From contig DATKZM010000042.1 in the NCBI GenBank assembly GCA_035527975.1, positions 41,295 through 105,294 of the forward strand: a stretch of DNA of 64,000 nt. Reading direction: 5' to 3'. Source of the DNA: DATKZM01 sp035527975. GTDB taxonomy: Bacteria; Pseudomonadota; Alphaproteobacteria; JAPULJ01. Below are positions 25,679 through 34,834 of the stretch, in pieces. Each line of letters begins with the position of its first letter. The stretch's first letter is position 1. Made by a program: the position numbers and the translations under genes. The notes beneath the pieces were generated by a model that had not been told where the DNA came from, made no database searches, and saw only the letters and a program-made list of their open reading frames with translations.

Positions 25679-26722
25679 GTGCGCGCGGTCTATATCCAAA
25701 GTCATGGTGAAAGCGATTCCGCTATCCTGGGCGAGCGCCCGGACGCGCCGGCGCCCGGGCCCGGCGAGATGCGGGTCCGGATCGCCTATGCAGGTTTCAA
25801 CCATGTCGACCTTTACATGCGCGCCGACGGGCGCGGCTTCCCACACGAGCTACCGATGGTTCTGGGCGTCGATGGGGCGGGCATCGTGGAGGCGGTCGGC
25901 GATGGGGTGGAAACCGTCGCGGCGGGCGACCGGGTAGCGCTCTATCCGGCGCGCTACTGCGAGGTTTGCGAGTTCTGTCTGCGCGGCGACCAGATGCTGT
26001 GTCTCGATTTCAAATGTATCGGCGAGAATATCGACGGCACCATGGCCGAGGCCATCACCGTGAAGGCCAATCAGGCGCACAGGCTGCCGGACCATGTCCC
26101 GCTGCGGGACGGCTGCGTCATGGGCACCGCCTATATCACCGCCTGGGCGATGGTGATGACCGCGGGCTCGGTGCGCTCAAGCGACACCGTGCTGATCCAC
26201 GGCGTCGGCGGCGGCGCTTCGCTCGCCGCGTTGCAGTTTGCGCGCATCCACGGCGCGCGCGTCATCGTCACCTCCTCAAGCGATGCGAAGCTTGAGAAGG
26301 CCATCGAGATGGGGGCGGAGGCTGGGATCAACTACCGCCACGAGGACGTCTATAAGCGCGTCATGGCGCTGACCGACCGGCGCGGCTGCGACGTCGTGAT
26401 CGACAATGTCGGCGAGGCCACCTGGGCCACATCGATGCGCTGCGTCATCCGGGGCGGCCGCATCGTCTGCTGCGGGGCAACGACGGGGCCGATGCCGGGG
26501 GCGCATCTGCAGCACCTTTTCTTCCGCCAGATCCACGTAGTCGGCGTGTCGATCGGCAACCAGCAGGAGTTCGCCGACATGCTGAGCGCGCTGGATCGCG
26601 GGCTGTTCGCACCGGTGATCGAAGAAAGCTATGCGATGGACGGCGCGCTGGACGCGCTGGCGCGGCTCGACCGCGGCGAGCAGTTCGGCAAGATGGTCCT
26701 GGAGATTGGGGGGCAAGGATGA
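25679..26722 (+). CDS. Zinc-binding alcohol dehydrogenase family protein (MDR)
   Basis: The 347-residue medium-chain dehydrogenase/reductase has the GroES-like part HELPMVLGVDGAGIVEAVGDGV and structural-zinc Cys residues around YCEVCEFCLRGDQMLC. The NAD(P)-binding loop is GVGGGASLAALQFA. It oxidises or reduces an alcohol/carbonyl or enoyl substrate; the substrate is unknown. The start is a GTG preceded by a GGGGGGCGAGG stretch. An SDR gene follows in the same direction after about 130 bases, suggesting consecutive steps of one catabolic route. Confidence 0.88.
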   Translation: MRAVYIQSHGESDSAILGERPDAPAPGPGEMRVRIAYAGFNHVDLYMRADGRGFPHELPMVLGVDGAGIVEAVGDGVETVAAGDRVALYPARYCEVCEFCLRGDQMLCLDFKCIGENIDGTMAEAITVKANQAHRLPDHVPLRDGCVMGTAYITAWAMVMTAGSVRSSDTVLIHGVGGGASLAALQFARIHGARVIVTSSSDAKLEKAIEMGAEAGINYRHEDVYKRVMALTDRRGCDVVIDNVGEATWATSMRCVIRGGRIVCCGATTGPMPGAHLQHLFFRQIHVVGVSIGNQQEFADMLSALDRGLFAPVIEESYAMDGALDALARLDRGEQFGKMVLEIGGQG

Positions 26723-26852
26723 CAGGGCGCGGGCACGCGGCTATCGTCAGCCCCTAACGTGTTTCAAACAGTTGGCATCCCCAATCCGAAATTCGATAGC
26801 GCGAATTCCGGAAACGGGACACGCGGCGAAACGGTGATCGAGGAGCGAGTTG

Positions 26853-27611
26853 ATGCGTGGTCTCAAGGGCAAGGTGGCGCTGGTGACGGGCGGCGGGGGC
26901 GGTATCGGCACCGCGATCTCGACGCGCCTGGCGGAAGAAGGCTGCACGGTCGGCGTCTTCGACATCGACGAAGCGGCGGCGGCCAAGACCGCCGAGACAG
27001 CCGGCGGCGGCGCGCGCGGCGTCGCCTGCGACGTCACCGATTATGATGCGGTCAAAGCGGCGGTCGCCGCCTTCGAGGCCGATGCCGGGCCGCTCGACAT
27101 TCTGGTCAACAATGCCGGCTGGGACCGCTTCATCAATTTCCTGGAGACCGAGCCCGGCTTCTGGGATCAGGTGATAGCGATCAACCTGAAAGGTCCCATC
27201 CACATGCATCACGCGGTGCTGCCGGGCATGGCCGAGCGCCGGTCCGGCGCGGTGGTCAACGTGGCCTCCGATGCGGGGCGTGTCGGCTCGTCGGGCGAGG
27301 CGGTCTACTCGGCCTGCAAGGGCGGGCTCATCGCCTTCACCAAGACCATCGCGCGCGAGATGGCGCGATCGGGCGTGCGCGCCAATGCGGTCTGCCCGGG
27401 GCCGACCGAGACGGCACTCTTCCAGTCCTTTCTCGGCGAGGGACCGCAGGGAGAAAAAATCCACGAGGCGCTCAAGCGCTCGATCCCCCTGAAGCGCCTC
27501 GGCCAGCCCGAGGACATGCCGGGCGCGGTCGCCTTCCTTGCCTCCGACGATGCCAGCTACATCACCGGACAGACGATCAGCGTGTCGGGTGGACTGACGA
27601 TGGCGGGGTGA
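26853..27611 (+). CDS. SDR family oxidoreductase, BadH-like
   Basis: This 252-residue short-chain dehydrogenase has the nucleotide-binding motif TGGGGGIG, NNAG and the catalytic Ser-Tyr-Lys as NVASDAG...YSACK. The segments NNAGWDRFINFLETEPGFWD and SDAGRVGSSGEAVYSACKGG resemble 2-hydroxycyclohexanecarboxyl-CoA dehydrogenase (BadH) relatives, so an acyl-CoA hydroxy substrate is plausible. The ATG at 26853 follows GAGGAG with seven bases spacing. It probably acts with the upstream MDR. Confidence 0.88.
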   Translation: MRGLKGKVALVTGGGGGIGTAISTRLAEEGCTVGVFDIDEAAAAKTAETAGGGARGVACDVTDYDAVKAAVAAFEADAGPLDILVNNAGWDRFINFLETEPGFWDQVIAINLKGPIHMHHAVLPGMAERRSGAVVNVASDAGRVGSSGEAVYSACKGGLIAFTKTIAREMARSGVRANAVCPGPTETALFQSFLGEGPQGEKIHEALKRSIPLKRLGQPEDMPGAVAFLASDDASYITGQTISVSGGLTMAG

Positions 27612-27665
27612 GGGTAAGACGCGTCGAGACTACCTCTCTCCCCTTGGGGGAAAGGGAGGAGCCCG

Positions 27666-27687
27666 CCGCCCACATTAAAGTGGGCGG
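27666..27687. terminator. Hairpin between convergent genes
   Basis: A perfect 8-bp stem (27666-27673 with 27680-27687) with an AT-only loop lies in the convergent gap between the SDR and helicase genes. There is no clear T-run, so it may be a weak bidirectional terminator or one of the many intergenic palindromes of this genome. Confidence 0.45.
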
Positions 27688-27751
27688 TGGGAGGGTGAGG
27701 GGTCCCTACCCGTCTATCAAGTGAGGACGAGCGTGGCGCGCGCCGCGTCGG

Positions 27752-29119
27752 TCAGGCCGCGCGCCGACGCCGCCGTGAGGCGTTGCGAGCGCCACCGTTG
27801 TTGCCGCCTTTGCCAGCGTCATTGCTGGCTCCGGCATGCGCGCCGTTGGATTGGGGCCGGCCACGCTTGTGCCAGGGCTTGCCCTGGGATGGTTTGGCAT
27901 GCGGCTTTCCATGAGACTGGCCGCCATGCGGCCGCCCGGCTTGGGGCTTGTGGGCCCGGCTGCGCTCCTCTTGCGCCGTCATGGCCGCCGGTTCCGCTCC
28001 GATCACGGTGAGGCGGCGTTTGATCAGGCGTTCGATGTCGCGCAGGAAGGCGCGTTCGCTCGAATCGCAAAACGAGATCGCGGCGCCGCCATTGCCGGCC
28101 CGCGCCGTCCGCCCGATGCGGTGGACATAGCTCTCCGGCTCGTTGGGAAGCTCGAAATTGATGACATGGCTGATGCTGTCGACGTCGATGCCGCGCGCCG
28201 CGATATCGGTCGCCACCAACACGCGCACCTGGCCGTCGCGGAACCGCTTGAGCGCGGTCTGGCGGGCGCCTTGCGACTTGTTGCCGTGGATCGCATCGGA
28301 CTTAATACCGCACCGGTCCAATCGTTCGGCGACGCGGTTGGCGCGGTGCTTGGTGCGCGCAAAGACGATGACGCGCGACAGCGCCGGGTCGCCCAGAATA
28401 TCGGTGAGCAGGTCCAGCTTGCCGGTCTGGTCGACGTGATAGATGCTTTGCTCGACGCGTTCGATCGGGGTTGCCTGGGGCGTCACCTCGACACGGATGG
28501 GATCGTTCAGGATTTCGCCTGAAAGCTTTGAAATCTCTCCCGGCATCGTGGCCGAGAACATCAGCGATTGGCGGCTATTCGGCAGGGCCGCGATGATCTT
28601 TCGAACATCGCGCACGAAGCCCATATCGAGCATCCGGTCGGCCTCGTCGAGGACGAAGAACTCGACCGCGTCGAGCTTCAGATGCCGCTGGTTCATGAGG
28701 TCGAGCAGGCGGCCGGGCGTGGCGACGAGAATCTCGAGGCCGCGCGCGAGCGCCTTGACTTGCGGGCTCTGGCCGACGCCGCCGAAGATCACCGTGTGGC
28801 GCAAACCCAGATGTTTTGCGTAGGCGCGGAATTCCTCGCCGATCTGGATCGCCAGCTCGCGGGTTGGCGCCAGAATCAGCGCGCGCGGGCGGCGCGGGCC
28901 GGTATTCGCGCGCTTTGTCGAAAGCTGGTGGAGAATGGGCAGCGCGAAGGCCGCCGTCTTTCCGGTGCCGGTCTGGGCGATGCCCAGCATGTCGCGGCCT
29001 TCCAGAAGCTTGGGGATGGCCTGCGCCTGAATGGGTGTGGGGATGGTATGGTTGCGGTCGTGCAAGGCACGCTCGATCGGCTCGGCGAGGCCGAGTTCCG
29101 AGAATTTACTTATGGTCAC
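27752..29119 (-). CDS. DEAD-box ATP-dependent RNA helicase, RhlE-like
   Basis: The helicase has about 455 residues. Motifs in order: PTPIQAQAIP (Q motif), AQTGTGKT (I), PTRELAIQI (Ia), TPGRLLD (Ib), DEAD (II), SATMP (III), TDIAARGIDVD (V) and HRIGRTARAG (VI). The C-terminus from about 400 is basic and low in complexity (His, Gly, Lys, Arg), as in RhlE proteins. A GTG at 29119 with an AAAGGA site six bases before it is a better start than the upstream open frame. It remodels RNA, often in ribosome assembly or cold adaptation. A leader of about 170 bases follows its promoter. Confidence 0.93.
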   Translation of the reverse strand: MTISKFSELGLAEPIERALHDRNHTIPTPIQAQAIPKLLEGRDMLGIAQTGTGKTAAFALPILHQLSTKRANTGPRRPRALILAPTRELAIQIGEEFRAYAKHLGLRHTVIFGGVGQSPQVKALARGLEILVATPGRLLDLMNQRHLKLDAVEFFVLDEADRMLDMGFVRDVRKIIAALPNSRQSLMFSATMPGEISKLSGEILNDPIRVEVTPQATPIERVEQSIYHVDQTGKLDLLTDILGDPALSRVIVFARTKHRANRVAERLDRCGIKSDAIHGNKSQGARQTALKRFRDGQVRVLVATDIAARGIDVDSISHVINFELPNEPESYVHRIGRTARAGNGGAAISFCDSSERAFLRDIERLIKRRLTVIGAEPAAMTAQEERSRAHKPQAGRPHGGQSHGKPHAKPSQGKPWHKRGRPQSNGAHAGASNDAGKGGNNGGARNASRRRRRAA

Positions 29120-29295
29120 GTAGTTTCCTTTATGCGCCTGTCGGCGCGGATCCGCGTCCTGTACGCGGCCGTACCCCGGCGTTTTGCTCGGCTCCGGGCG
29201 CGGCCGGAACGGCAAAATTCTTGATTATTGTTCCCGGGATATTGTGCCGCCCCAAGGGCGGCGCTTCGCGCAATCGCGAGACAATGGATAGCGAA

Positions 29296-29323
29296 CACAT
29301 AGGGGCTATCCCCGATATGTCAA
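29296..29323 (-). promoter_or_regulatory. Sigma-70-type promoter of the DEAD-box helicase gene
   Basis: On the minus strand, TTGACA (29323-29318) and TATGTG (29301-29296) are separated by 16 bases. The spacer holds the near-palindrome GGGGATAGCCCC. The transcript would have a leader of about 170 bases, as often seen for cold-regulated helicases. Confidence 0.6.
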
Positions 29324-29379
29324 GGAAATCAATTTATTGAGCTGTGGAGAAAATGACGACCTTGGACCGGGGCCCTACC

Positions 29380-30135
29380 CTAGCCGCCCATCACCTGGTT
29401 GGCGATCGACGTATTCGAGGCCTCGATGGTCTTGGCTAGCGCGCGCAACACCGCACCGCCATCGCCGGCATAGGCACTGCCATGCATGCAGGCGAGCACC
29501 TTCGGCTCAAGCGCGGCAAGCCGCTCCAGCGTTTCGCCGCTATTGGCCGCATGGGCGTAGTAGTCGAGCGCCTGGCGCATCGCCTCGGCCGGCCCGAGAA
29601 TGTCGTCTTCGGTCAAGGCCGGGGTCCGGTCGCCCGGCTGGGTGAACAGATCACCGCAGAGCAACGTGCCGGTCGCGTCCTCCATCATGTAGCCGCACTC
29701 CCAGTTGTGCGGCAGGTGCGGCGCATCGAACCAGCGCACCGTGTGCCGCCCGAGCGGCAGCGCCTCGCCGTCGGCGAGCGCCCGCGGCGCGCGGTCGGCA
29801 TAGTCGCTGATCGAGACCTGGGCGGCGACCCGGCCGCAGACCGGCTCGGCATTCGGCGAGGCCGCTAGATATTGGTTGAGCGCGCCGCACTCGTCGGCTT
29901 CCAGATGCGAGAAGGAGAGCCAGCGCAGGCTGTCCACCGGCAGGACGCGGCCGATCGCCTCCGACGTCACCTCGAAGAGCTTGCGGTGGCCGGTGTGGAA
30001 GAGCAGCGGCTCCTCGTCGACGATCAGATACTGGTTGTAGCTGAAGCCGCCGGGAAACTCGCTTGGCGGCACCGGCGTGCTGATCCGATAGATGCCGTCG
30101 GCGATCTCGTCGACGGTGGTATTGGTGGCGGTCAT
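29380..30135 (-). CDS. MBL-fold metallo-hydrolase, ODP/flavodiiron-like
   Basis: The 251-residue metallo-beta-lactamase-fold protein has SHLEADE, with the His-x-Glu-x-Asp ligands typical of flavodiiron/ODP proteins in place of the hydrolase HxHxDH motif. His in APHLPHNWE, Asp in LLCGDLF and His in ACMHGS complete a di-iron site. It may bind or reduce O2 or NO; no flavodoxin domain is present. The start MTATNTT at 30135 is chosen over an upstream open frame. Confidence 0.82.
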   Translation of the reverse strand: MTATNTTVDEIADGIYRISTPVPPSEFPGGFSYNQYLIVDEEPLLFHTGHRKLFEVTSEAIGRVLPVDSLRWLSFSHLEADECGALNQYLAASPNAEPVCGRVAAQVSISDYADRAPRALADGEALPLGRHTVRWFDAPHLPHNWECGYMMEDATGTLLCGDLFTQPGDRTPALTEDDILGPAEAMRQALDYYAHAANSGETLERLAALEPKVLACMHGSAYAGDGGAVLRALAKTIEASNTSIANQVMGG

Positions 30136-30165
30136 TTGCGTGGTCCTTCGTGGTGGCCCGCGGCC

Positions 30166-30274
30166 CACCCTTCGAGGCCCGCTCGCGCGGGCGCCTCAGG
30201 ATGAGCCGCTGTATTGCTTAATCCAATTCCGAATGCTCATCTTGAGGGGCGCGCTCGCGCGCCTCGAAAGATGG
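30166..30274. repeat. Pair of inverted palindromic repeats
   Basis: Two similar palindromic units, 30166-30205 and, in opposite orientation, 30236-30274, share the pattern CTTCGAGGCSCG..CGCG..CTCAnGATGAG. They are about 30 bases apart, in the gap between the sirtuin and the MBL genes. They resemble the short intergenic palindromes common in alphaproteobacteria and may form one long cruciform in RNA. Confidence 0.65.
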
Positions 30275-30302
30275 ATGGCGGCCCTGCTATTGGCAATCCC
30301 CC

Positions 30303-31061
30303 TCAATTCACCCCCACCGCGGCGCCCAGCGTGTCGCCGATCTCGCGGTGAAGGACGAGGTCGGCAATCGCGTCGATCCCCGTCGGCTCGCGGTTCAGGA
30401 TGACCAGCTTGGCGCCGTGCTCCTTGGCCAGCACGGGAAATCCTGCGGCCGGATAGACAACCAGCGAGGAGCCCACCGTGATGAAGAGATCGCACTCCAG
30501 CGTCTCGGCCCTGGCGAGCGCCATCTTGTCCTCGGGCATGGCCTGGCCGAAGGAAATCGTCGCGGTCTTGACGATACCCTCGCAGGCCGCGCAGACGGGC
30601 AGCGTCTCGTCGGCCTGAAAAGCCTCGCGGATCGGCGCCAGCTCGTGGCGCTCGTGGCAGTCGAGGCAGGCCGCATAGGTGGTGTTGCCGTGCAGCTCGA
30701 TGACCCGGGTGTCGGGCACGCCGGCGGCCTGGTGCAGCCCATCGATGTTCTGGGTGACGACGGCGCTTGCCGGGCCGCGATTGACCAGGGTCGCCACCGC
30801 GCGGTGGCCGCGATTGGGCTCGGCCGCGGCGAGGGTCGGCTCGGTGGCGAATTTGCGGCGCCAGGATTCCCGCCGCACCTCTTCGGAGCCCATGAAATCG
30901 CGGAAGTCGATCGGCTTGTATTGTGTCCAGATGCCGCCGGGGCTGCGGAAATCGGGAATACCCGACTCGGTGGAGATGCCGGCGCCGGTGAACACAACAA
31001 TGCGCTTGCTCGCCTCGATGAGCGCGCCAAGGGTTTCGATTGCGGGGTCAGGTCCGATCAT
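30303..31061 (-). CDS. cobB: NAD-dependent protein deacylase, Sir2 family
   Basis: This 252-residue sirtuin has the NAD-binding motifs FTGAGISTESGIPDFRS and TQNIDGLHQAAG. The catalytic His is in ELHG and a zinc site is formed by CLDCH and CAAC. GSSLVVYPAAGFP and ILNREPT complete the Rossmann fold. It removes acyl groups from lysines using NAD+. MIGPDPAIETL at 31061 is the likely start. It is divergent from the hydroxypyruvate isomerase gene. Confidence 0.93.
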   Translation of the reverse strand: MIGPDPAIETLGALIEASKRIVVFTGAGISTESGIPDFRSPGGIWTQYKPIDFRDFMGSEEVRRESWRRKFATEPTLAAAEPNRGHRAVATLVNRGPASAVVTQNIDGLHQAAGVPDTRVIELHGNTTYAACLDCHERHELAPIREAFQADETLPVCAACEGIVKTATISFGQAMPEDKMALARAETLECDLFITVGSSLVVYPAAGFPVLAKEHGAKLVILNREPTGIDAIADLVLHREIGDTLGAAVGVN

Positions 31062-31215
31062 GCCGGCGCCGATGATCGGGTCTTTGACCGCATCCCGCAA
31101 GTCCCTGGCCACTCGGTCGGCTGGCGACGCGGCAAACCCCTTGCAACCATCGACCTGCCGCCCGACCTTGATTGTCACTCCGCCAATCCCCCCGCACCAA
31201 AATCCAAGGCCACCC

Positions 31216-31992
31216 ATGCCCCGGTTTTCCGCCAACATCTCGACGCTGTTCACTGAGCGCGATTTCCTCGACCGCTTTCAGGCCGCCGCCGATGCCGGCT
31301 TTGAGGCGGTGGAGATGCAGTTCCCTTATGCCTTCGCGCCCAAGGCGATCGGCGAAGCGCGGGCGCGGGCGAAGATCACGGCGGTGATGTTCAACCTGCC
31401 GGCGGGCAATCTCGAGGAAGGCGAGCGCGGCGTCGCCTGTCTGCCCGAGCGCGAGGCCGAATTCCGCAAGGGCGTGGTCTGGGCCGCCGAATACGCCGAG
31501 GCGCTGGATTGCCGCCAAGTGAATGTGTTGGCGGGAATGCTGCCCAAGGGCGCCGACCGCAAGGACGCGATGTATTCGCTCGCCAACAGCTTGTCCTACG
31601 CGGCAAAGGCGATGGGCGAGCATGATATCCGGGTCACGGTCGAGCCGATCAACGACCAGGCGGTGCCCGACTATATCGTCCACCGGACCGACCAAGCGAT
31701 GGAGGCGGTCGAGGCGGCCGCGCATCCCAACCTTTATCTCCAGGCCGACCTCTTCCACATGGCGACGATGGGAGAGGATATCGTGCCGGCGCTGGCGAAA
31801 GTCGGCGCCAAACTCGGCCACATCCAGTTCGCCGACCATCCCGGCCGCCACGAGCCCGGCACGGGCAAGACCGACTTCAAGGCGATCTTCGCCGCCATCG
31901 ACGCCAGCGGCTATGACGGCTGGGTCGGCGCGGAGTATGTGCCGGCGGGCAAGACGGCGGACGGGCTCGGATGGCTCAAGGAATTTGGGTAA
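31216..31992 (+). CDS. hyi: Hydroxypyruvate isomerase family protein (TIM barrel)
   Basis: The 258-residue TIM-barrel sugar isomerase begins MPRFSANISTLFTERDFLDRF. It has FEAVEMQFPY, TVEPIN with the catalytic Glu, QADLFHMATMGED, and HIQFADHPGRHEPG with WVGAEY containing the second metal ligands. Members convert hydroxypyruvate and tartronate semialdehyde in glyoxylate metabolism. A glycerate kinase gene elsewhere in this window (50053) would fit the same route. A longer open frame upstream belongs to the opposite strand. Confidence 0.92.
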   Translation: MPRFSANISTLFTERDFLDRFQAAADAGFEAVEMQFPYAFAPKAIGEARARAKITAVMFNLPAGNLEEGERGVACLPEREAEFRKGVVWAAEYAEALDCRQVNVLAGMLPKGADRKDAMYSLANSLSYAAKAMGEHDIRVTVEPINDQAVPDYIVHRTDQAMEAVEAAAHPNLYLQADLFHMATMGEDIVPALAKVGAKLGHIQFADHPGRHEPGTGKTDFKAIFAAIDASGYDGWVGAEYVPAGKTADGLGWLKEFG

Positions 31993-32022
31993 TTGCTCGT
32001 TGAACGTGCCCCACTCCCATTC

Positions 32023-32099
32023 GTCACCCTCGCGAAAGCGGGGGTCCAGGGATGGAGTGTGCGAGTGGCGCCATGGATTCCCGCTTCCGCGGGAATGAC
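32023..32099. repeat. Imperfect palindromic repeat
   Basis: Arms 32023-32048 and 32074-32099 are imperfect inverted repeats carrying CGCGAAAGCGGG and CCCGCTTCCGCGGG. It lies between the convergent isomerase and CDF genes. The sequence style is that of short dispersed palindromic repeats found in many proteobacteria. Confidence 0.7.
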
Positions 32100-32107
32100 G
32101 CTACAGC

Positions 32108-33082
32108 CTAGCCTTTCCCCTCGAGCTTTTCCGACTCTGCCTGCTCCTTCATCGCTTTTCTCAATGCCGCCCGGTCGCGCGGCGATTGGGCCTCGATGAA
32201 GACGCGCTCGACGCGCGGATACTTCTCCAGGATCGCCGCTTCCATTTGGGTGACGGCAATCTCCACTGCGCGGCTGTCGAGGCGGTCCTCGAAGTCGACC
32301 GAGACCGCGACCAGGATGTCGTCGGGCCCGAAATGGACCGTGCGCAGTTCGTGCAGCTTGAGTACGCCGTCGCTCTCCTTGATGAGCTTGCGTAGGCCCT
32401 GAACGGTAGCGGGCGATGCCGCCTCGCCGATCAGCAGGCCCTTGGTCTCATAGGCGAGGAACACTGCAACCAGTGCCAGGATCACCCCGATCAGCAGCGT
32501 CGCCAAGCCGTCGAGCCATAGCGCGCCCGTGAGATCGGCTGCCAGGATGCCGGCGAAGGCGACGATGATGCCCGCCATGGCCGCCGTGTCCTCCAAAAGA
32601 ACGGTGAAGACCGTTGGGTCCTTGGAGACACGCATCGCCTGGAACAGCCCACGCTTTCCCTTGCGCTCGGCGAAGGCCCGCCATGCGAGCAACCAGGCGC
32701 CGGCTTCGAAGACGAAAGCAACGACGAGCACGATGTAGTTGATCCAGGCCCGTTCGATCGGATGCGGGTTGCGGATCTTGACCACGCCCTCATAGAGCGA
32801 AACGCCGGCGCCGACGGCGAAGATCAGCACCGCCACGATGAAGGCCCAGAAATAAACCTCGGCACCGTAGCCGAACGGATGGCGGGCATCGGCCGGCTTC
32901 TTGGCGCGCGCGAGGCCGATCAGCATCAGCGCCTGGTTGCCGGTATCGACGAGCGAGTGGATGCCTTCGGCCAGCATTGCCGAACTGCCGGTGAAGGACG
33001 CCGCCACGAACTTGGTGACAGCAATCGCCGAGTTGCCGGCGAGCGCCGCAAAGATGACAGTTTTCGATGAGGTTGCCGCCAC
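32108..33082 (-). CDS. Cation diffusion facilitator family transporter
   Basis: This 324-residue membrane protein has the CDF TM2 motif EGIHSLVDTGNQ, the loop RHPFGYG, and LLEDTAAMAG in TM5 in place of the HxxxD metal site of YiiP, as in the ZnT9/COG0053-type subgroup. The cytoplasmic C-terminal domain runs from about residue 215. It probably exports Zn2+, Fe2+ or Mn2+, but the altered site makes the metal uncertain. The start is a GTG at 33082 preceded by GGGAAGGG. Its stop faces the isomerase gene. Confidence 0.9.
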   Translation of the reverse strand: MAATSSKTVIFAALAGNSAIAVTKFVAASFTGSSAMLAEGIHSLVDTGNQALMLIGLARAKKPADARHPFGYGAEVYFWAFIVAVLIFAVGAGVSLYEGVVKIRNPHPIERAWINYIVLVVAFVFEAGAWLLAWRAFAERKGKRGLFQAMRVSKDPTVFTVLLEDTAAMAGIIVAFAGILAADLTGALWLDGLATLLIGVILALVAVFLAYETKGLLIGEAASPATVQGLRKLIKESDGVLKLHELRTVHFGPDDILVAVSVDFEDRLDSRAVEIAVTQMEAAILEKYPRVERVFIEAQSPRDRAALRKAMKEQAESEKLEGKG

Positions 33083-33170
33083 GCGCTACCCTTCCCGCTC
33101 CGACGATCAGCAGCCTTGTTTGCCGGATCGGCGGGGCCGGGGCAAGCGCGTGCCTTGGTCCGGGGTGTCT

Positions 33171-34421
33171 TTACTCCGCCGGGCTCGCCTGGGGCACGCG
33201 GGCGCGGCTGCGGGCGGCGGCGAGCGCGGCCAGAAGCGAGAGCAGCATCATCGCGGCGGCGACCAGGAAGACGCCGGCCGGCGCGCCCTGATCGAGGATC
33301 CAGCCATACAGCAGCGGAGCGCCGGCGCCGCCGATATCGAGCCCCACCGAGACGAAACCGAACACCTTGCCGCTGGCGCCGGGCGGGGTCACCGCGCGCA
33401 CCATCAAATCGCGTGACGGCGAGACGATGCCGACCATGAAGCCGGCCAAGCCGAACACTGCGACCAGCGCCACCACCGGCAGCGCGACGAACGCCACAAG
33501 ACACATCGCCAATGCCCCGGCGATGAAACCGATCGCCGCGATGAGATCGAACCGGCGCAGGCGGTCGGCGACATAGCCGCCCGAGAGCACGCCCACGGCG
33601 CCGCCGACCAGCAGCGCGGTCAGGGCCACATTGGCGGAAACCAGCGGCGTGCCGAACAACGCGCCCAGGGCCGAGGGGGTGAAACTCCCCATGCCGACGG
33701 TAATCGCCGCGGTTGCCGTGTAGAACAGAAACATCATCAGGATCGGCAGCGCCGTCAGCATGGCGATTGCGCTCTGCTGCGGTGCTGGCGCCTTGCCCGC
33801 CGCCTCGCCCGCCGCCTCGTCCGACAGGTGCGGCCGGTGATCGCTCTTCAGGAACCGGCCTTGATGGAGCAGCACGACGGCGGCGGCCAGGCCGAAGCAG
33901 CCGACCACGGCAAGCGCCATGCGCCAGTTCCACAGCGCGGTCAGGAAGATCATGACCGGCGGCGCCAGCGACCAGCCGACATGACCGCTGAACGTATGGA
34001 TCGAATAGGCGCGACCGAGGCGATGCTCGCTCACCGAGGCCCCGAGGATCGAATAGTTGGCGGGGTGGAAAACGCCGTTGCCAAGGCCGGCGACGAAGGC
34101 CAGCGCGAGGAAAGCCAAATAGCTCGATGCAAGGCTCATCGAGGCGACCGAGACCGAGAGCAGCGCGAGCCCGCCGACCAGAATGTAGCGCGCGCCGAAG
34201 CGGTCAACCGCCATGCCCAAGGGGTATTGCGTCGACCCGGAAGCGATGTTGAAGGCGGTGATGATGCCGCCGAGCGCAATGTAACTGATCCCCAGCTCGG
34301 CCTTCAGGATCGGAAACAGCGGCGGCAGCACCAGAAGATAAAAATGGCTGAAGAAATGCGCGCCGCCGACCAGCCCGACCACACGCGCGTCCCCGCCCAT
34401 TCTGAGCGAAGGTGCGGTCAC
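33171..34421 (-). CDS. MFS transporter
   Basis: The 416-residue transporter has twelve predicted membrane segments. MFS loop 2-3 reads GMAVDRFGARYILVGG, and the second half has the related GYVADRLRRFD. HFFSHFYLLVLPPLFP at the N-terminus recalls the fosmidomycin-resistance-like subfamily. A central loop of about 40 residues (residues 190-230) is polar and Ala-rich. The substrate is unknown. A GTG at 34421 or an ATG at 34400 may be the start. It is on the same strand as the CDF gene, 88 bases upstream of it. Confidence 0.88.
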   Translation of the reverse strand: MTAPSLRMGGDARVVGLVGGAHFFSHFYLLVLPPLFPILKAELGISYIALGGIITAFNIASGSTQYPLGMAVDRFGARYILVGGLALLSVSVASMSLASSYLAFLALAFVAGLGNGVFHPANYSILGASVSEHRLGRAYSIHTFSGHVGWSLAPPVMIFLTALWNWRMALAVVGCFGLAAAVVLLHQGRFLKSDHRPHLSDEAAGEAAGKAPAPQQSAIAMLTALPILMMFLFYTATAAITVGMGSFTPSALGALFGTPLVSANVALTALLVGGAVGVLSGGYVADRLRRFDLIAAIGFIAGALAMCLVAFVALPVVALVAVFGLAGFMVGIVSPSRDLMVRAVTPPGASGKVFGFVSVGLDIGGAGAPLLYGWILDQGAPAGVFLVAAAMMLLSLLAALAAARSRARVPQASPAE

Positions 34422-34703
34422 CGTCTCATCTCGCCAATGGCCTCATACATTGCCACGCCGGTGGCCTCGCTCGTGGCCCGGCTCACAGCTCGCGTGCGCC
34501 CCATCGCCCTGGTCCTGTTCATCGCCCCGCCCCGCCATCCGCGCGGGTCCGCCCGTCGTTGGGTCAAGCATAAAGCAACGGCCGCCAAATGATCACCAGA
34601 TTGCGGCGCATGACCCGCATGCGGCTGCGCGCGGCGTATCACCAGTGCCGCGGTTATTGTCCCGGGCGGACGCCAGCGCCCTTGGCGCTCGCGGCGAATT
34701 CCG

Positions 34704-34740
34704 CTAGCGTTCTGCCCTGGAAATTCGTCCTACGAATTTC
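34704..34740 (+). repeat. 37-bp dispersed repeat, copy 1
   Basis: It matches 39475-39511 at 32 of 37 positions, with all five differences being transitions. Inside it GGAAATTCGT and ACGAATTTCC form a 10-bp hairpin. Confidence 0.8.
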
Positions 34741-34770
34741 CGGGACAAGCAGGCCGCTAAATATCTGAGT

Positions 34771-34834
34771 CTAGTGTGATTCAGCCCCCGAACTTCGTCG
34801 CTTAATGCGACGAAGTTCGGAACCATCACACTAG
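34771..34834. repeat. 64-bp palindrome upstream of manC
   Basis: Outer arms CTAGTGTGAT and ATCACACTAG (10 bp) and inner arms CCGAACTTCGTCGC and GCGACGAAGTTCGG (14 bp) are perfect inverted repeats around a five-base loop, ending 36 bases before the manC start. It could be a dispersed palindromic repeat or a large operator. Confidence 0.75.
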
